Shown piece by piece: positions 28,136 through 37,420 of a DNA stretch of 47,742 bases. The notes under the pieces were generated by a model. That model was not told where the DNA came from, did no database searches, and saw only the letters and a list, made by a program, of their open reading frames with translations. Source of the stretch: Crocinitomicaceae bacterium (GTDB lineage Bacteria > Bacteroidota > Bacteroidia > Flavobacteriales_D > Crocinitomicaceae); NCBI GenBank assembly GCA_023262855.1, contig JALQYQ010000041.1, positions 1 to 47,742 on the forward strand, in the 5' to 3' direction. A program made the translations under genes and the position numbers. Numbering within the stretch: the first letter of the stretch is position 1; the number at the start of each line of letters is the position of its first letter.

Positions 28136-28783
28136 ATGGTACATAATCTATCCAACACAAATTCAATATTCTCCTCTTTTTTGTCAGAAATTAGAGATGT
28201 TTCAATCCAAAAAGATGCGATGCGTTTTAGACGAAACATGGAACGTATTTCGGAGATTATGGCTTACGAAGTTTCAAAAACATTAGAATTTGAAGCGACT
28301 GATGTGACAACACCTTTGGGTTTGGCAAAAGTTCACACAATCAAAGAACAACCTGTTTTGGCTACCATTTTAAGAGCTGGTTTATCCATGCATCAAGGAT
28401 TATTAAATTACTTTGATAAAGCTGAAAGTGCATTTATTTCTGCCTACAGAAAACATACAAGTGTTGAAGATTTTGATATTCACGTTGAGTATTTAGCATC
28501 ACCGAAATTAGACAATCGAACCGTAATTATCAGTGATCCAATGTTAGCAACGGGAAGTTCGATGGTCATGGTGTATAAAGCGCTATTAAAACAAGGAAAA
28601 CCAAATCGCATTATTATTGTTTCTGCTATTGCAACACCTGATGCGTTGGATTACGTTAAACGTCATTTACCAGAAACAACACAAATTTGGGTTGGAGCAA
28701 TCGACACAGAATTAACTGCTCAATCGTATATTGTTCCTGGCTTAGGTGATGCTGGTGATTTAGCTTACGGAGAAAAATGTTAA
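28136..28783 (+). CDS. upp: Uracil phosphoribosyltransferase
   Basis: Salvage enzyme joining uracil and PRPP to UMP. The 215-residue product shows the PRPP loop IISDPMLATGSSM, ILRAGLSMHQGLL, and the uracil-binding end YIVPGLGDAGDLAYG. Length and motifs are those of the family. It is followed directly by a small membrane protein whose ATG is 12 nt past the upp stop. Confidence 0.97.
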   Translation: MVHNLSNTNSIFSSFLSEIRDVSIQKDAMRFRRNMERISEIMAYEVSKTLEFEATDVTTPLGLAKVHTIKEQPVLATILRAGLSMHQGLLNYFDKAESAFISAYRKHTSVEDFDIHVEYLASPKLDNRTVIISDPMLATGSSMVMVYKALLKQGKPNRIIIVSAIATPDALDYVKRHLPETTQIWVGAIDTELTAQSYIVPGLGDAGDLAYGEKC

Positions 28784-28795
28784 TTGGTTGAAACT

Positions 28796-29266
28796 ATGCT
28801 TTGGGGGAAATACATCGGTTTTTTTGGCTTTTCAATGATCAAGTTTCTGTTCACTCCATTTGGTGGACCAAAAGCAGGATTATCGTTTATTGAAACGTAT
28901 ATTGTATGTGTTACAGGAGCGCTAGTAAGTGCGGCTATTTTTTACTTTTCCAGTGAGTTCTTCCTAATTCGAGCACACAAAAAAAGAAAAGAACTATTGC
29001 TTCAATCAATTGAATCAGGTATTCCATTGAAACAAAAGAAAAAGTTCACTAAGACCAATAAATTAATTGTTCGTATCAAACGTAAACTTGGAATAATTGG
29101 TGTTGCTTTTTACGCACCTTTATTTCTAAGCATTCCAATTGGAACCATCATAACAGCTAAATTCTACGGCAAGGAAAAACGAACATTCCCGCTGATTATT
29201 CTTGGAATTGGAATCAATGGAGTTTTAACAACCGGAACTGCTTACATCATTGCAGATTTTTTCTAA
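28796..29266 (+). CDS. Small membrane protein of unknown function
   Basis: Unrecognised 156-residue inner-membrane protein. I use ATG 28796; an in-frame TTG at 28784 is less likely. Hydrophobic segments: about residues 5-22, 32-50, 100-118 and 132-150. A strongly basic stretch between the second and third (HKKRKELLLQ, KQKKKFTKTNK) should face the cytosol, and the third segment carries the Pro-rich GVAFYAPLFLSIPIGTII. It lies between upp and a YjjG-like nucleotidase, overlapping the latter by 1 nt (TAATG), so the three form one operon. A link with nucleobase handling is only suggested by that context. Confidence 0.75.
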   Translation: MLWGKYIGFFGFSMIKFLFTPFGGPKAGLSFIETYIVCVTGALVSAAIFYFSSEFFLIRAHKKRKELLLQSIESGIPLKQKKKFTKTNKLIVRIKRKLGIIGVAFYAPLFLSIPIGTIITAKFYGKEKRTFPLIILGIGINGVLTTGTAYIIADFF

Positions 29267-29973
29267 TGACCAATAAACATTTATTTTTTGATCTCGATAG
29301 AACTTTATGGGATTTCGAGAAAAATTCAGAGATTGCGCTCAATAAACTTTTTCATGAACTTGGGTTAAACACCGCGATTGATAGTTTTGAATTGTTTCAT
29401 TCGAATTACAAGAAAACAAATGCTCAATTGTGGAAAGAATACGGTGCTGGAAGGTTATCGAAAGAAAGCTTGAGAAATGACCGTTTTCGAATCACCTTGG
29501 AACAATTTGATTTATACAATCCTGAAATCGTCACTAAAATGAGTGATGGATATGTAGAAATTTCTCCACAACAAACAGCACTTTTTCCGAACACACTAGA
29601 GACCTTGGATTATTTGAAAAAAGAGGGCTACAACATGCACATCATTACGAATGGTTTCAAAGAAGTGCAATACATTAAATTGAATAAATCAGGTTTAGAT
29701 CAGTATTTTGATGTGATTGTTTGCTCGGAAGATGTTGGACAAAACAAACCTTCACCCGCTATTTTTAAACATTCTCTTGATCAAGCTGGAGCAAAAGCAG
29801 CTGATTCTGTCATGATTGGTGACGATTATGAGGTTGATGTTGTCGGCGCTCAAAATTATGGAATGTATGGTATTTTATTTGACCCCGAAAACTCATTTCA
29901 CCACTTCCAGGACCAACATAGGGTTCAATCGTTAAATGAACTCCCTGGTTTATTGCCATTTGTGTTTAAGTAA
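29266..29973 (+). CDS. HAD phosphatase, YjjG-like pyrimidine nucleotidase
   Basis: 235-residue HAD-superfamily hydrolase. Motif I D9-L10-D11-R12-T13 (DLDRTLWDFEKNS, the WDF being typical of the YjjG group), motif II in MHIITNG, motif III Lys in GQNKPSPAIF, motif IV IGDDYEVDVVGA. A helical cap (about residues 20-85) places it in subfamily IA. E. coli YjjG is a nucleoside 5'-monophosphatase that removes non-canonical pyrimidine nucleotides, which fits its position downstream of upp. Substrate is inferred. Its stop abuts the convergent glycosyltransferase gene with no gap or terminator between. Confidence 0.9.
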   Translation: MTNKHLFFDLDRTLWDFEKNSEIALNKLFHELGLNTAIDSFELFHSNYKKTNAQLWKEYGAGRLSKESLRNDRFRITLEQFDLYNPEIVTKMSDGYVEISPQQTALFPNTLETLDYLKKEGYNMHIITNGFKEVQYIKLNKSGLDQYFDVIVCSEDVGQNKPSPAIFKHSLDQAGAKAADSVMIGDDYEVDVVGAQNYGMYGILFDPENSFHHFQDQHRVQSLNELPGLLPFVFK

Positions 29974-31797
29974 TTATTTCAACTCTTCGAAGTAAACTCC
30001 AATTGCACTGGCTTTATATTTTCCTTTGTTTGGATTCCAGATGTAAAATTTCAATTCGTCGCTTGGTAGAACATCATCTGGTAAATTAAACGGACATATC
30101 ATCTGTTGGAGCGAATCATTGTTCGAGAATTTTGGAAATTCGTATGAATAATAAACAGCAAGATCCTCACCTTTTTTCCATGCTTCACCATTGCGATCCA
30201 CCGTTAAGGTTAAATACAATGGAACGGTGTCAATAAAGGCAGCATTGCAATGTAAAATGTAATACTTCCATTTATTGGATGGTTCAGGTAAATCACTTAC
30301 TGACATACGATTTTCAAAACTAAATTCGTCCTTCGTTTCGATCATCTTTTTAGATTGTGGCTTTATGACAGCTTTACCAAATAATCTTTCTTTATTACTT
30401 TTTTCGAAAAGAACAAAAATGGAATACTTGGTTTGGACAGTTCGAACAACCGTTGGGAAATACATTCGAATTACCTCGAAAAACATTGGAACATTAAAGC
30501 TATTGCTAAAACTGTAGGCGAAATACTTCGTTTTTGCATTTTTAGTGCGACTAAACAATGAATCCAAAGCCCCTGGTTGATCCCAATCAATGATTGTTTC
30601 TGTTAAATCATCCTCAACATAGTAATTGATGTAATCAATGTTATTGAAGTTCGAAGCAAAAGTGATATTCTCTTTTCCGAAATCTTGATTAGCATCATTT
30701 ATTGCTTCACCTATTTCTTTAAAAACACCGAAATGAACTGGTTCAAGTAGTTGGTTTCTCAAAAAACTATCGCTTGTCGGAATAATCACCATTGTAGCCA
30801 ACACGACAACTTTCAACTTACGCGATTGAATTTCCAAGAAATAAAACAAAGGCAAAAACAAAAATGGGAGAAGAAATTGCATGACAATCTCTCGCAAAAT
30901 GGGTGTAAAAACGTGTGACAAAACAAATGCTCCACAAAAGGTTAAAACGAAAACAAGGATGGAAAATGTGCTCGCCGAGTTCCATCGTCTTTTTGATGCA
31001 ATTAGTAAAATCAAAAACATGCAACTAAGTGACAATACTAATCCCCAAGAATCATTAAAGAACAAATGAATAAAATCCAGTGGCCAAGAAAGTTTAGGCG
31101 CAGCCAACCAACCCAAACCACCTCTTCCAACTTGGAAAAACGTAATTGGCAGATGAGGAATAAATAACAGTACTGCCAAAACTCCAGCTGCCAACAAATA
31201 AAGTAAGCGTTTTCTGCCTACATAAAACAATCCCAAACCACTCAAAACTAGCGCCACTAAAAACGCAAAATAATGAGACAACATAGCGCCAATAAGTCCT
31301 AAGGAAATAATAAATGTCCACTTCCACAATTTAGCTTGATTTACCTTTAATTCTAAAATTCCATAAAAGGCCAATAGCAAAAAGAAAACGCCTGAATTGT
31401 AGGGGCGCGCAAAAACAGTGTTAATGACCGTAAAGGTCAATCCAGTATATAAAGCAATCAGCAATAAACCTGAAAATTTGGAAAAATGACAAATACCAAT
31501 GCGATAAATTAATCCAGAAGTAAGAACATAGAATATCAAACTCGTTGAACGAATAGCGATTTCACTATCTCCGAAAACCCGAACCCAGAACCATAGTAAA
31601 ACTTGGTAAAACGCGGGATGCATATCGCCAACTTTCACACCTTGCACCCAGAAATCATTCCAGGATGAAAAATGCGTTCGATGCCAAGCGCTTAACTCGT
31701 CGTTTGACAAACCTTGATAACTTATAAAAATCAATCGAATGATGATTCCTACGAGAACCAAGGAAATAAATACCCAATGTTTCTTGAGAATACGCAT
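29974..31797 (-). CDS. GT-C fold membrane glycosyltransferase
   Basis: 607-residue polytopic protein with about 10-12 helices over residues 8-340 and a soluble C-terminal part. After the first helix it has GLSNDELSAWHR with the acidic pair D33-E34, and a second motif VGDMHPAFYQVLLWFWVR (D58, H60, P61), the arrangement of GT39/ArnT-like enzymes that use polyprenyl-phosphate sugar donors on the outer face of the inner membrane. The C-terminal region (about 350-607) is probably periplasmic and beta-rich. Acceptor and sugar cannot be told. It starts 1 nt after the rlmB stop, so it is probably translationally coupled to it. Confidence 0.85.
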   Translation of the reverse strand: MRILKKHWVFISLVLVGIIIRLIFISYQGLSNDELSAWHRTHFSSWNDFWVQGVKVGDMHPAFYQVLLWFWVRVFGDSEIAIRSTSLIFYVLTSGLIYRIGICHFSKFSGLLLIALYTGLTFTVINTVFARPYNSGVFFLLLAFYGILELKVNQAKLWKWTFIISLGLIGAMLSHYFAFLVALVLSGLGLFYVGRKRLLYLLAAGVLAVLLFIPHLPITFFQVGRGGLGWLAAPKLSWPLDFIHLFFNDSWGLVLSLSCMFLILLIASKRRWNSASTFSILVFVLTFCGAFVLSHVFTPILREIVMQFLLPFLFLPLFYFLEIQSRKLKVVVLATMVIIPTSDSFLRNQLLEPVHFGVFKEIGEAINDANQDFGKENITFASNFNNIDYINYYVEDDLTETIIDWDQPGALDSLFSRTKNAKTKYFAYSFSNSFNVPMFFEVIRMYFPTVVRTVQTKYSIFVLFEKSNKERLFGKAVIKPQSKKMIETKDEFSFENRMSVSDLPEPSNKWKYYILHCNAAFIDTVPLYLTLTVDRNGEAWKKGEDLAVYYSYEFPKFSNNDSLQQMICPFNLPDDVLPSDELKFYIWNPNKGKYKASAIGVYFEELK

Positions 31798-31798
31798 G

Positions 31799-32566
31799 TT
31801 ATCCGCGCAATTCCTGACGTGTTTTTTCGTAAAGAATCATTCCTGCAGCAACACCAACATTTAGCGAAGCAATTTCACCGCGCATTGGAATGCGTGCTCT
31901 AACATCAGAAAGATTAATTAAATCAGAAGTAATTCCATCTTCTTCAGAACCAAGTATGATACATACAGGTCCGCGCATATTTATTTCATGTAGTGAAACA
32001 GCTGCTTTTTCCGTACAAGCAATAATGCGCATTCCACATTGCTGTAGGTAAAACAATGATTCTTTCAAGCTATTCGTTTTGCAAACTGGGATTCGATTTA
32101 AAGCACCAGCGGATGTTTTAATAGCATCTGGAGTTACCAATGCAGATCCTTTTGACGGAATTAAAATCGCATCAACACCTTGACATTCAGCAGTTCTAGC
32201 GATTGCTCCAAAATTTCGAACATCCGTAATCCGATCTAGAACAAGAACCAACGGCTTTTCTCCGCGTTCCAACATCTCTTCAACCAAGGGTTCAATTTCT
32301 TTGTATTCAATTGGAGAAACCATGGCAATAACACCTTGGTGATTACCTTCCGTTAAAAAATCCAATTTTTGAGAAGGAACAAATTGTAATTGATAGTTTT
32401 TACCTGCTAACGCTTCTTTCAACTCAGTAAACAATTCTTTATTCATTCCTTTTTGAATAAGAATTTTATTGATTTCACGTTCAGCTTTTATTGCCTCAAT
32501 TACGGAGCGAACGCCAAAAATCAAATCTTCAGCTGATTTTTTACGTTCAAATTTTCTTGGTTCCAT
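31799..32566 (-). CDS. rlmB: RlmB/TrmH-family rRNA 2'-O-methyltransferase
   Basis: SpoU/TrmH-class knotted methyltransferase; RlmB methylates G2251 of 23S rRNA. The 255-residue product has the N-terminal substrate domain (IFGVRSVIEAIKAEREINKI) and the three SPOUT motifs: RITDVRNFGAIARTA, CIILGSEEDGITSDLI, IPMRGEIASLNVGVAAG. The trailing TRQELRG is normal. Middle gene of an OsmC-rlmB-glycosyltransferase run with gaps of 9 and 1 nt. TrmH-family relatives with another target cannot be excluded. Confidence 0.92.
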   Translation of the reverse strand: MEPRKFERKKSAEDLIFGVRSVIEAIKAEREINKILIQKGMNKELFTELKEALAGKNYQLQFVPSQKLDFLTEGNHQGVIAMVSPIEYKEIEPLVEEMLERGEKPLVLVLDRITDVRNFGAIARTAECQGVDAILIPSKGSALVTPDAIKTSAGALNRIPVCKTNSLKESLFYLQQCGMRIIACTEKAAVSLHEINMRGPVCIILGSEEDGITSDLINLSDVRARIPMRGEIASLNVGVAAGMILYEKTRQELRG

Positions 32567-32575
32567 TCTATTTGT

Positions 32576-32980
32576 TTAATAATTAAAAGTGAAGTCAACT
32601 GCTACGTTGTCTCCAAGTGTTTTAGCTACAGGACATGCTTTTCCAGCTCGAATGACACGTTCTGCCGTTTCTTTTGTCCACTTATTACCAGTTAAATCTA
32701 ATTCAATCACAATTCGCTCAATGCGGCGAGGAGCTGTTCCCATGATTTTTTGAACTTTCGCATCAGCGTGAACAAATTCAATTTCATGTTCATTGCAGAA
32801 AATCCCCATAATCGTAATCATGCACGAAGCATAAGCAGTTGCAACCAAATCAGTTGGCGAAAAGGCTTCACCTCTTCCTTTGTTATCAATTGGCGCATCG
32901 GTAATAATTTCGGTGCCCGATTGAACATGCGTGCAAGCCGTTCTTAAATTTCCTAAATACTTAACTTCTGAGGTAATCAT
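32576..32980 (-). CDS. OsmC-family peroxide-detoxifying protein
   Basis: 134-residue OsmC/Ohr-like protein. The two redox cysteines are C53 (ATAYASCMITIMG) and C116 (AGKACPVAKTLG), in the usual pattern; the start EVKYLGNLRTACTH and the GEAFSPTDLVATAYASC helix are typical of the OsmC branch. It would reduce hydroperoxides using thiols such as lipoyl proteins; lipA and lpdA lie 0.2 and 4 kb away, although that may be chance. First gene of the minus-strand run. Confidence 0.9.
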   Translation of the reverse strand: MITSEVKYLGNLRTACTHVQSGTEIITDAPIDNKGRGEAFSPTDLVATAYASCMITIMGIFCNEHEIEFVHADAKVQKIMGTAPRRIERIVIELDLTGNKWTKETAERVIRAGKACPVAKTLGDNVAVDFTFNY

Positions 32981-33114
32981 ATATTCGCTGATAATATTGT
33001 AACTTTGTCCAGAATTAGAATCTTAGTAATTCCGAGTGTAAAAATAGGCTTTTTCTTGGAGATGCCGTTATACTCAAAACAATACTTGGTTCTAAGTTGT
33101 TAAAGGGGATGGAT

Positions 33115-33122
33115 TAATTTTG
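33115..33122 (+). promoter_or_regulatory. lipA -7 box
   Basis: TAATTTTG matches TAnnTTTG, 18 nt before ATG 33141. It overlaps the in-frame TTG at 33120, so that TTG is unlikely to be the start codon. Confidence 0.45.
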
Positions 33123-33140
33123 AACGTAATAAGAGTCAAA

Positions 33141-34016
33141 ATGAGTGAAATAATCGAAAAAGATAATTCAGAAATACGCATTAAAAAACCAAAGTGGTTG
33201 CGTGTAAAATTGCCTACAGGAGAAAATTACCGCAAAGTACGTTCATTGGTTGATGAACATAAATTACATACGATTTGTGAAAGCGGAAGCTGTCCAAACA
33301 TGGGAGAATGTTGGGGCGAAGGAACTGCAACATTTATGATTCTTGGAAATATTTGTACTCGTTCTTGTGGTTTTTGTGCTGTAAAAACGGGACGACCTGA
33401 AGAAGTTGACATTTATGAACCAGGGAAAGTGGCTCAAAGTGTAAAAATCATGCAAGTTAAACATGCCGTAATCACTTCAGTGGATCGTGATGATTTGAAA
33501 GATGGTGGCGCCGAAATTTGGGCACAAACAGTTCGAGCAATTCGTCAACAATCACCTGGCACAACTATGGAAACATTGATTCCTGATTTCGCAGGCAACT
33601 GGGATAATTTACAGATCGTAATTGATGCCGCGCCTGAAATCGTTTCACACAATTTAGAAACAGTGCGTAGATTGACTAAGGCTGTGCGAATTCAAGCAAA
33701 ATATGACAGAAGTCTTGAAGCATTATTTCGACTAAAAAAAGGAGGAATGCGTACAAAATCAGGCATTATGCTAGGCTTAGGTGAGACAGATGAGGAAATC
33801 ATCGAAACTATGGAAGATTTAAGAGCTGTAAACGTTGACATTTTAACAATTGGACAATATTTACAACCAACACCAAAACACCTTCCAATTGCTGAATTTG
33901 TTACACCTGAACGTTTTGAAAAATACCGTTTACTTGGTTTAGAAATGGGTTTTAGGTATGTAGAAAGTGGACCTTTGGTGCGTTCATCCTACCACGCGGA
34001 AAAACATCTTTTTTAA
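33141..34016 (+). CDS. lipA: Lipoyl synthase
   Basis: Radical-SAM enzyme that inserts two sulfurs into octanoyl groups on lipoyl domains. From ATG 33141 the product has 291 residues. Auxiliary cluster cysteines C46-x4-C51-x5-C57 ([12 protein letters not shown]), radical-SAM cluster C72, C76, C79 (CTRSCGFC), and the C-terminal RSSYHAE whose Ser binds the auxiliary cluster. All required residues are present. The nearest functional partner is lpdA (37421), the E3 subunit of lipoate-dependent complexes. No lipB is in the window. Confidence 0.97.
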   Translation: MSEIIEKDNSEIRIKKPKWLRVKLPTGENYRKVRSLVDEHKLHTICESGSCPNMGECWGEGTATFMILGNICTRSCGFCAVKTGRPEEVDIYEPGKVAQSVKIMQVKHAVITSVDRDDLKDGGAEIWAQTVRAIRQQSPGTTMETLIPDFAGNWDNLQIVIDAAPEIVSHNLETVRRLTKAVRIQAKYDRSLEALFRLKKGGMRTKSGIMLGLGETDEEIIETMEDLRAVNVDILTIGQYLQPTPKHLPIAEFVTPERFEKYRLLGLEMGFRYVESGPLVRSSYHAEKHLF

Positions 34017-34083
34017 ACGTTTGACTTGTATATTTTTTCAAAAAAAACATGCAAAAAGTGTTAAAATCGGCTTGAAAATAAAT

Positions 34084-34091
34084 TAGCTTTG
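34084..34091 (+). promoter_or_regulatory. -7 box of the T9SS cargo gene
   Basis: TAGCTTTG matches TAnnTTTG; the ATG is about 100 nt downstream, leaving a long 5' leader. A GTGTTA at 34058 is the nearest -33-like sequence. Confidence 0.4.
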
Positions 34092-34192
34092 TAAGAATAA
34101 ATTAAAGTTACGTCAAGAATTAGTAGATATCATATCATTTTTATTTATTAACTTGGCGGTCGCGTTAAAACAAAATAGGAAATAACTACATT

Positions 34193-37100
34193 ATGAAACG
34201 AAACAAAATAATCATCGGTTCTGCCGGTTTAGTTGCTTTAGCAGCGTTTTTTGCGGTTTCTCCTTGGGGATTCAAATCTACTGAGGGTTCGTATTCTAAA
34301 AAAGACTTACCTTCTTTGGAATCAAGATCAGCTGAAGATGCTAAACAATGGCTTAGTGCAAGATACATTGACCATGCAACTGGGCAAGAAATTACGAAAG
34401 AGAAATTGGAATTAATTCGTTCTCAAGTAAGAAAAGCACCAAGAAGTAAAGCAATTTCATTTGTTGAGCAGGGTCCTGACAACATTGGTGGTCGTACTCG
34501 TGCAATTCAAGTTGACAGAGCAGACGTAAATCACGTTTGGGCTGGAGGTGTTTCAGGAGGTTTATTCGTTTCAACAAATCGCGCAGATCAGTGGGAAAGA
34601 GTTGATTCATATATTAATGAAGGAGCTTCTCCATTCATTTCTAGTATGACTCAAACTATTGATGGTACATTATATGTTGCAACAGGTTCTAATCAAGAAT
34701 CTTGGTCAGGAAATGGCGTTTGGTATACAACAGACAATGGTGCAACTTGGGCTTCTATTCCAGGAACAACTAGCTGTACAGAGGTTGTATCAAGTGATGT
34801 TGACAACTATGTTTGGATGGCAACTGGTTCAGGTGTCAAAAAATGGAAAGTTGGAGACGCTGCTTTAACAAGTGTTACAGTTACTGCTGGAGCTTGTAAT
34901 GCTTTGAAAATCTCAAAAGACGGTCAAGTGATTGTTGCTGGAATGGGAACAAACAAAACATTTGTTTCTTCAAACGGTGGAACAAATTTCGACGATAAAT
35001 CAGGATCTGGATCAACAGTTGTACCTACAGGTGCACCACGTATCGAGTATGCTATTTCTCATGCACGCGTTGCAGGAAAATACTCAATTTATGCGGTTCG
35101 TACTGGTTCAAACTTATTAGGAATGAACGTTTCGCACGATGACGGAGCAACTTGGTCACAATTTATTGGTGCTTCTGGTACTCCAAGTAACTTAGACATC
35201 TACAGAAATCAAGGTACTTATAATTCAATTGTTACTGTAGTTCCTAACGATAACGAGAAAATCTTAATCGGTGGTATCGATATTTGGAAATGGAAACAAA
35301 CAGTAAACAATCCTCCTTCAGGTGGATTTGAAAAATTAACTGAATGGTTCTTACCTCAATATGCACCAAAATATGCACACGCAGATAACCATGAAATGAA
35401 ATGGGATCAATTGAACCGTTTATACATTGGTAATGACGGTGGTATTGGTGTTACAAATGATTTTGGTGAAACTTGGTACCCAGCGAACAGAGGTTACAAT
35501 GTTACTCAGTTCTATGGTATTGCTTTCGATAGTGAAGGTGCAGTAATGGGAGGTGCACAAGATAACGGTACATCTTACAATGATCACTCTTTATCTACGT
35601 TCAAAGAATTTAGAGAAGTTAATGGTGGTGATGGTTTTGCTTGTGAGATTTCTTTCTATAATCCTAAAGTGATGTTCTCATCAGTTTATTACAACTCAAT
35701 TTCTCGTTCAGGAGATAGAGGTTATACATGGAGTTCATTCGTTCCATCTTTCCCTAGTTCATATGATCCAGCTGGAACAGAAGGTTCAATTCACCCATTC
35801 GTTACTTCTTATGCATTAGCTGAATACTACGATTTGAATTCGGAAGATTCAGTTTTGTTTGTTGCTACTAAAAATTATGCAGCTGGAACAACAATTAAAA
35901 TTGCTTCAAAAGCAACAGGAGATTCAATGACATACACTACTCCAACTGCATTGTACTTTGATGATACTTTGGAGTATGACCCTTCGTTAACTACAACTGA
36001 TTACACATGTGTTAATACATTAAACGGTCAAACTGTTTACTTAGGAAACTATCCTTGGGCTCCATTTGCTAGTGCTTCAGGAACAAACCCTCCAACAGCA
36101 GGAGATTCATTATTGGTTCAATTCCCTACAGGTGCAGATACAGTTGTTGTAGGAGCAATTGGAACTTACAATCACTATTACGGTTTAAATCCTGCTACAG
36201 GAGAAACGTACAGTATGGGGAACCAACAAGTAGCTTACAATGTAGCTTGGGACACAATTAAAGTTCAAGACCCTTACCAATCTTGGTTCGTAATGTACGT
36301 TAACATCAACGGCGGTGAACTTTGGGCTACTCGTAACGCAACTCGCTTATCAGTTTTAGATCCTAACTGGATTAAAATTGCAAAAGGAATTGGTAGCGAA
36401 TTTGGAAGTGGAAGTAACGGAAACATGCGAGTAGATTTAGAGTTTTCTAAAGACTTGAACCACTTATATGTAGCAGCAGGAGGAGGAGTTTGGAGAATTG
36501 ACGGTCTTGGAGATGTTTACACTTCCGACCCGAACTTTAAATCCAAGGCAGGTTATTGGGGAACAGGTGCCGCCAACTTGCCAACTGCAACAACAGCAAC
36601 AAAAATTAACACAACAACTTACGAAGGTTTAGCAGTAAACCCAAGTAATCCAGATGACATTGTATTATTTGGTGGATTTAGTCAAGGAAACAAACGTTCA
36701 TTAAATGCTACAGCTGCAGTACCAACGTTTACTTCACTGACAAACATTACTTCACCAAACGTTGCATGTTACGACGGAATTATCGACAGAGATGATTCAG
36801 ATGTAATTGTTGTTGGAACTTCTGAAGGTGTTTTCGTAACAGAAGATGGTGGTGCTACATGGGAGAATTCTTCAGCAGGATTCGAAGGAACACCAGTATT
36901 CCACGTGCGTCAATCTTGGAGATCTTACAACGAAGGTAACCACAGACCAGGTGAAATCTATATCGGTACTTACGGACGTGGAATTTGGGCTTCTGCAGCA
37001 TACTTAGGAATTGGTGAAAATGGTGCTGATGGAAATCAAGTATTCAAAACGAAATTGAAAACTTATCCAAACCCAACAACTGACAATACAACATTAACGT

Positions 37101-37300
37101 TCAACTTGTCAGAAACATCCAATGTGTATGTTACGGTTTACAATATCTCTGGAAGATTGGTTAAAACGATTTCAAACAAAAATGTACAAGCTGGAGCTCA
37201 AACTTTAACAATTGATGCTCAAGATTTACCGAATGGAACTTACATTGTTAAGTTTGTAGCAGGTAAACAAAATGAAACAGCGAAATTCATTAAAATGTAA
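34193..37300 (+). CDS. T9SS cargo with VPS10/BNR-type beta-propeller
   Basis: 1035-residue exported protein. The N-terminus has a basic start and hydrophobic helix (about residues 5-26) with an unusual Pro-Trp end and no obvious cleavage site. The body carries several BNR/Asp-box-like repeats (YTTDNGATWASI, SHDDGATWSQF, TNDFGETWYPANRG, TEDGGATWENSS), as in sortilin/VPS10-type or sialidase-like propellers; I see no peptidase or glycosidase signature. The last 80 residues (956-1035) form a type A sorting domain: YPNPTTDNTTLTF, VYNISGRLVKTI, LPNGTYIVKF, ending KFIKM. It should cross the outer membrane through the GldKLMN/PorP system encoded 26 kb away and stay on the surface or be released. Substrate unknown. 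Confidence 0.88.
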   Translation: MKRNKIIIGSAGLVALAAFFAVSPWGFKSTEGSYSKKDLPSLESRSAEDAKQWLSARYIDHATGQEITKEKLELIRSQVRKAPRSKAISFVEQGPDNIGGRTRAIQVDRADVNHVWAGGVSGGLFVSTNRADQWERVDSYINEGASPFISSMTQTIDGTLYVATGSNQESWSGNGVWYTTDNGATWASIPGTTSCTEVVSSDVDNYVWMATGSGVKKWKVGDAALTSVTVTAGACNALKISKDGQVIVAGMGTNKTFVSSNGGTNFDDKSGSGSTVVPTGAPRIEYAISHARVAGKYSIYAVRTGSNLLGMNVSHDDGATWSQFIGASGTPSNLDIYRNQGTYNSIVTVVPNDNEKILIGGIDIWKWKQTVNNPPSGGFEKLTEWFLPQYAPKYAHADNHEMKWDQLNRLYIGNDGGIGVTNDFGETWYPANRGYNVTQFYGIAFDSEGAVMGGAQDNGTSYNDHSLSTFKEFREVNGGDGFACEISFYNPKVMFSSVYYNSISRSGDRGYTWSSFVPSFPSSYDPAGTEGSIHPFVTSYALAEYYDLNSEDSVLFVATKNYAAGTTIKIASKATGDSMTYTTPTALYFDDTLEYDPSLTTTDYTCVNTLNGQTVYLGNYPWAPFASASGTNPPTAGDSLLVQFPTGADTVVVGAIGTYNHYYGLNPATGETYSMGNQQVAYNVAWDTIKVQDPYQSWFVMYVNINGGELWATRNATRLSVLDPNWIKIAKGIGSEFGSGSNGNMRVDLEFSKDLNHLYVAAGGGVWRIDGLGDVYTSDPNFKSKAGYWGTGAANLPTATTATKINTTTYEGLAVNPSNPDDIVLFGGFSQGNKRSLNATAAVPTFTSLTNITSPNVACYDGIIDRDDSDVIVVGTSEGVFVTEDGGATWENSSAGFEGTPVFHVRQSWRSYNEGNHRPGEIYIGTYGRGIWASAAYLGIGENGADGNQVFKTKLKTYPNPTTDNTTLTFNLSETSNVYVTVYNISGRLVKTISNKNVQAGAQTLTIDAQDLPNGTYIVKFVAGKQNETAKFIKM

Positions 37301-37317
37301 TTTCTTATAACGCAAAT

Positions 37318-37351
37318 AAAAAAAGGGTTGTCATTAAGGCAGCCCTTTTTT
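37318..37351 (+). terminator. Terminator of the T9SS cargo gene
   Basis: Stem AAAAGGGTTG (37321-37330) with CAGCCCTTTT (37340-37349), one G-U pair, 9-nt loop and a T-run. Confidence 0.8.
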
Positions 37352-37391
37352 ATTTCACACATTTTTGAAGCATTATTTAAAGTAGAAATCA

Positions 37392-37399
37392 TACCTTTG
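37392..37399 (+). promoter_or_regulatory. lpdA -7 box
   Basis: TACCTTTG matches TAnnTTTG, 21 nt before the ATG. A TTTTTG at 37362-37367 lies 24 nt upstream, slightly far for a -33 element. Confidence 0.45.
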
Positions 37400-37420
37400 T
37401 AACCTATCAAATTAAAAAAA

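Noticed and set aside
34021..34060. T-run and A-run after lipA as a terminator
   Set aside because: Only an A/T snap-back without any G-C stem; not a credible intrinsic terminator.
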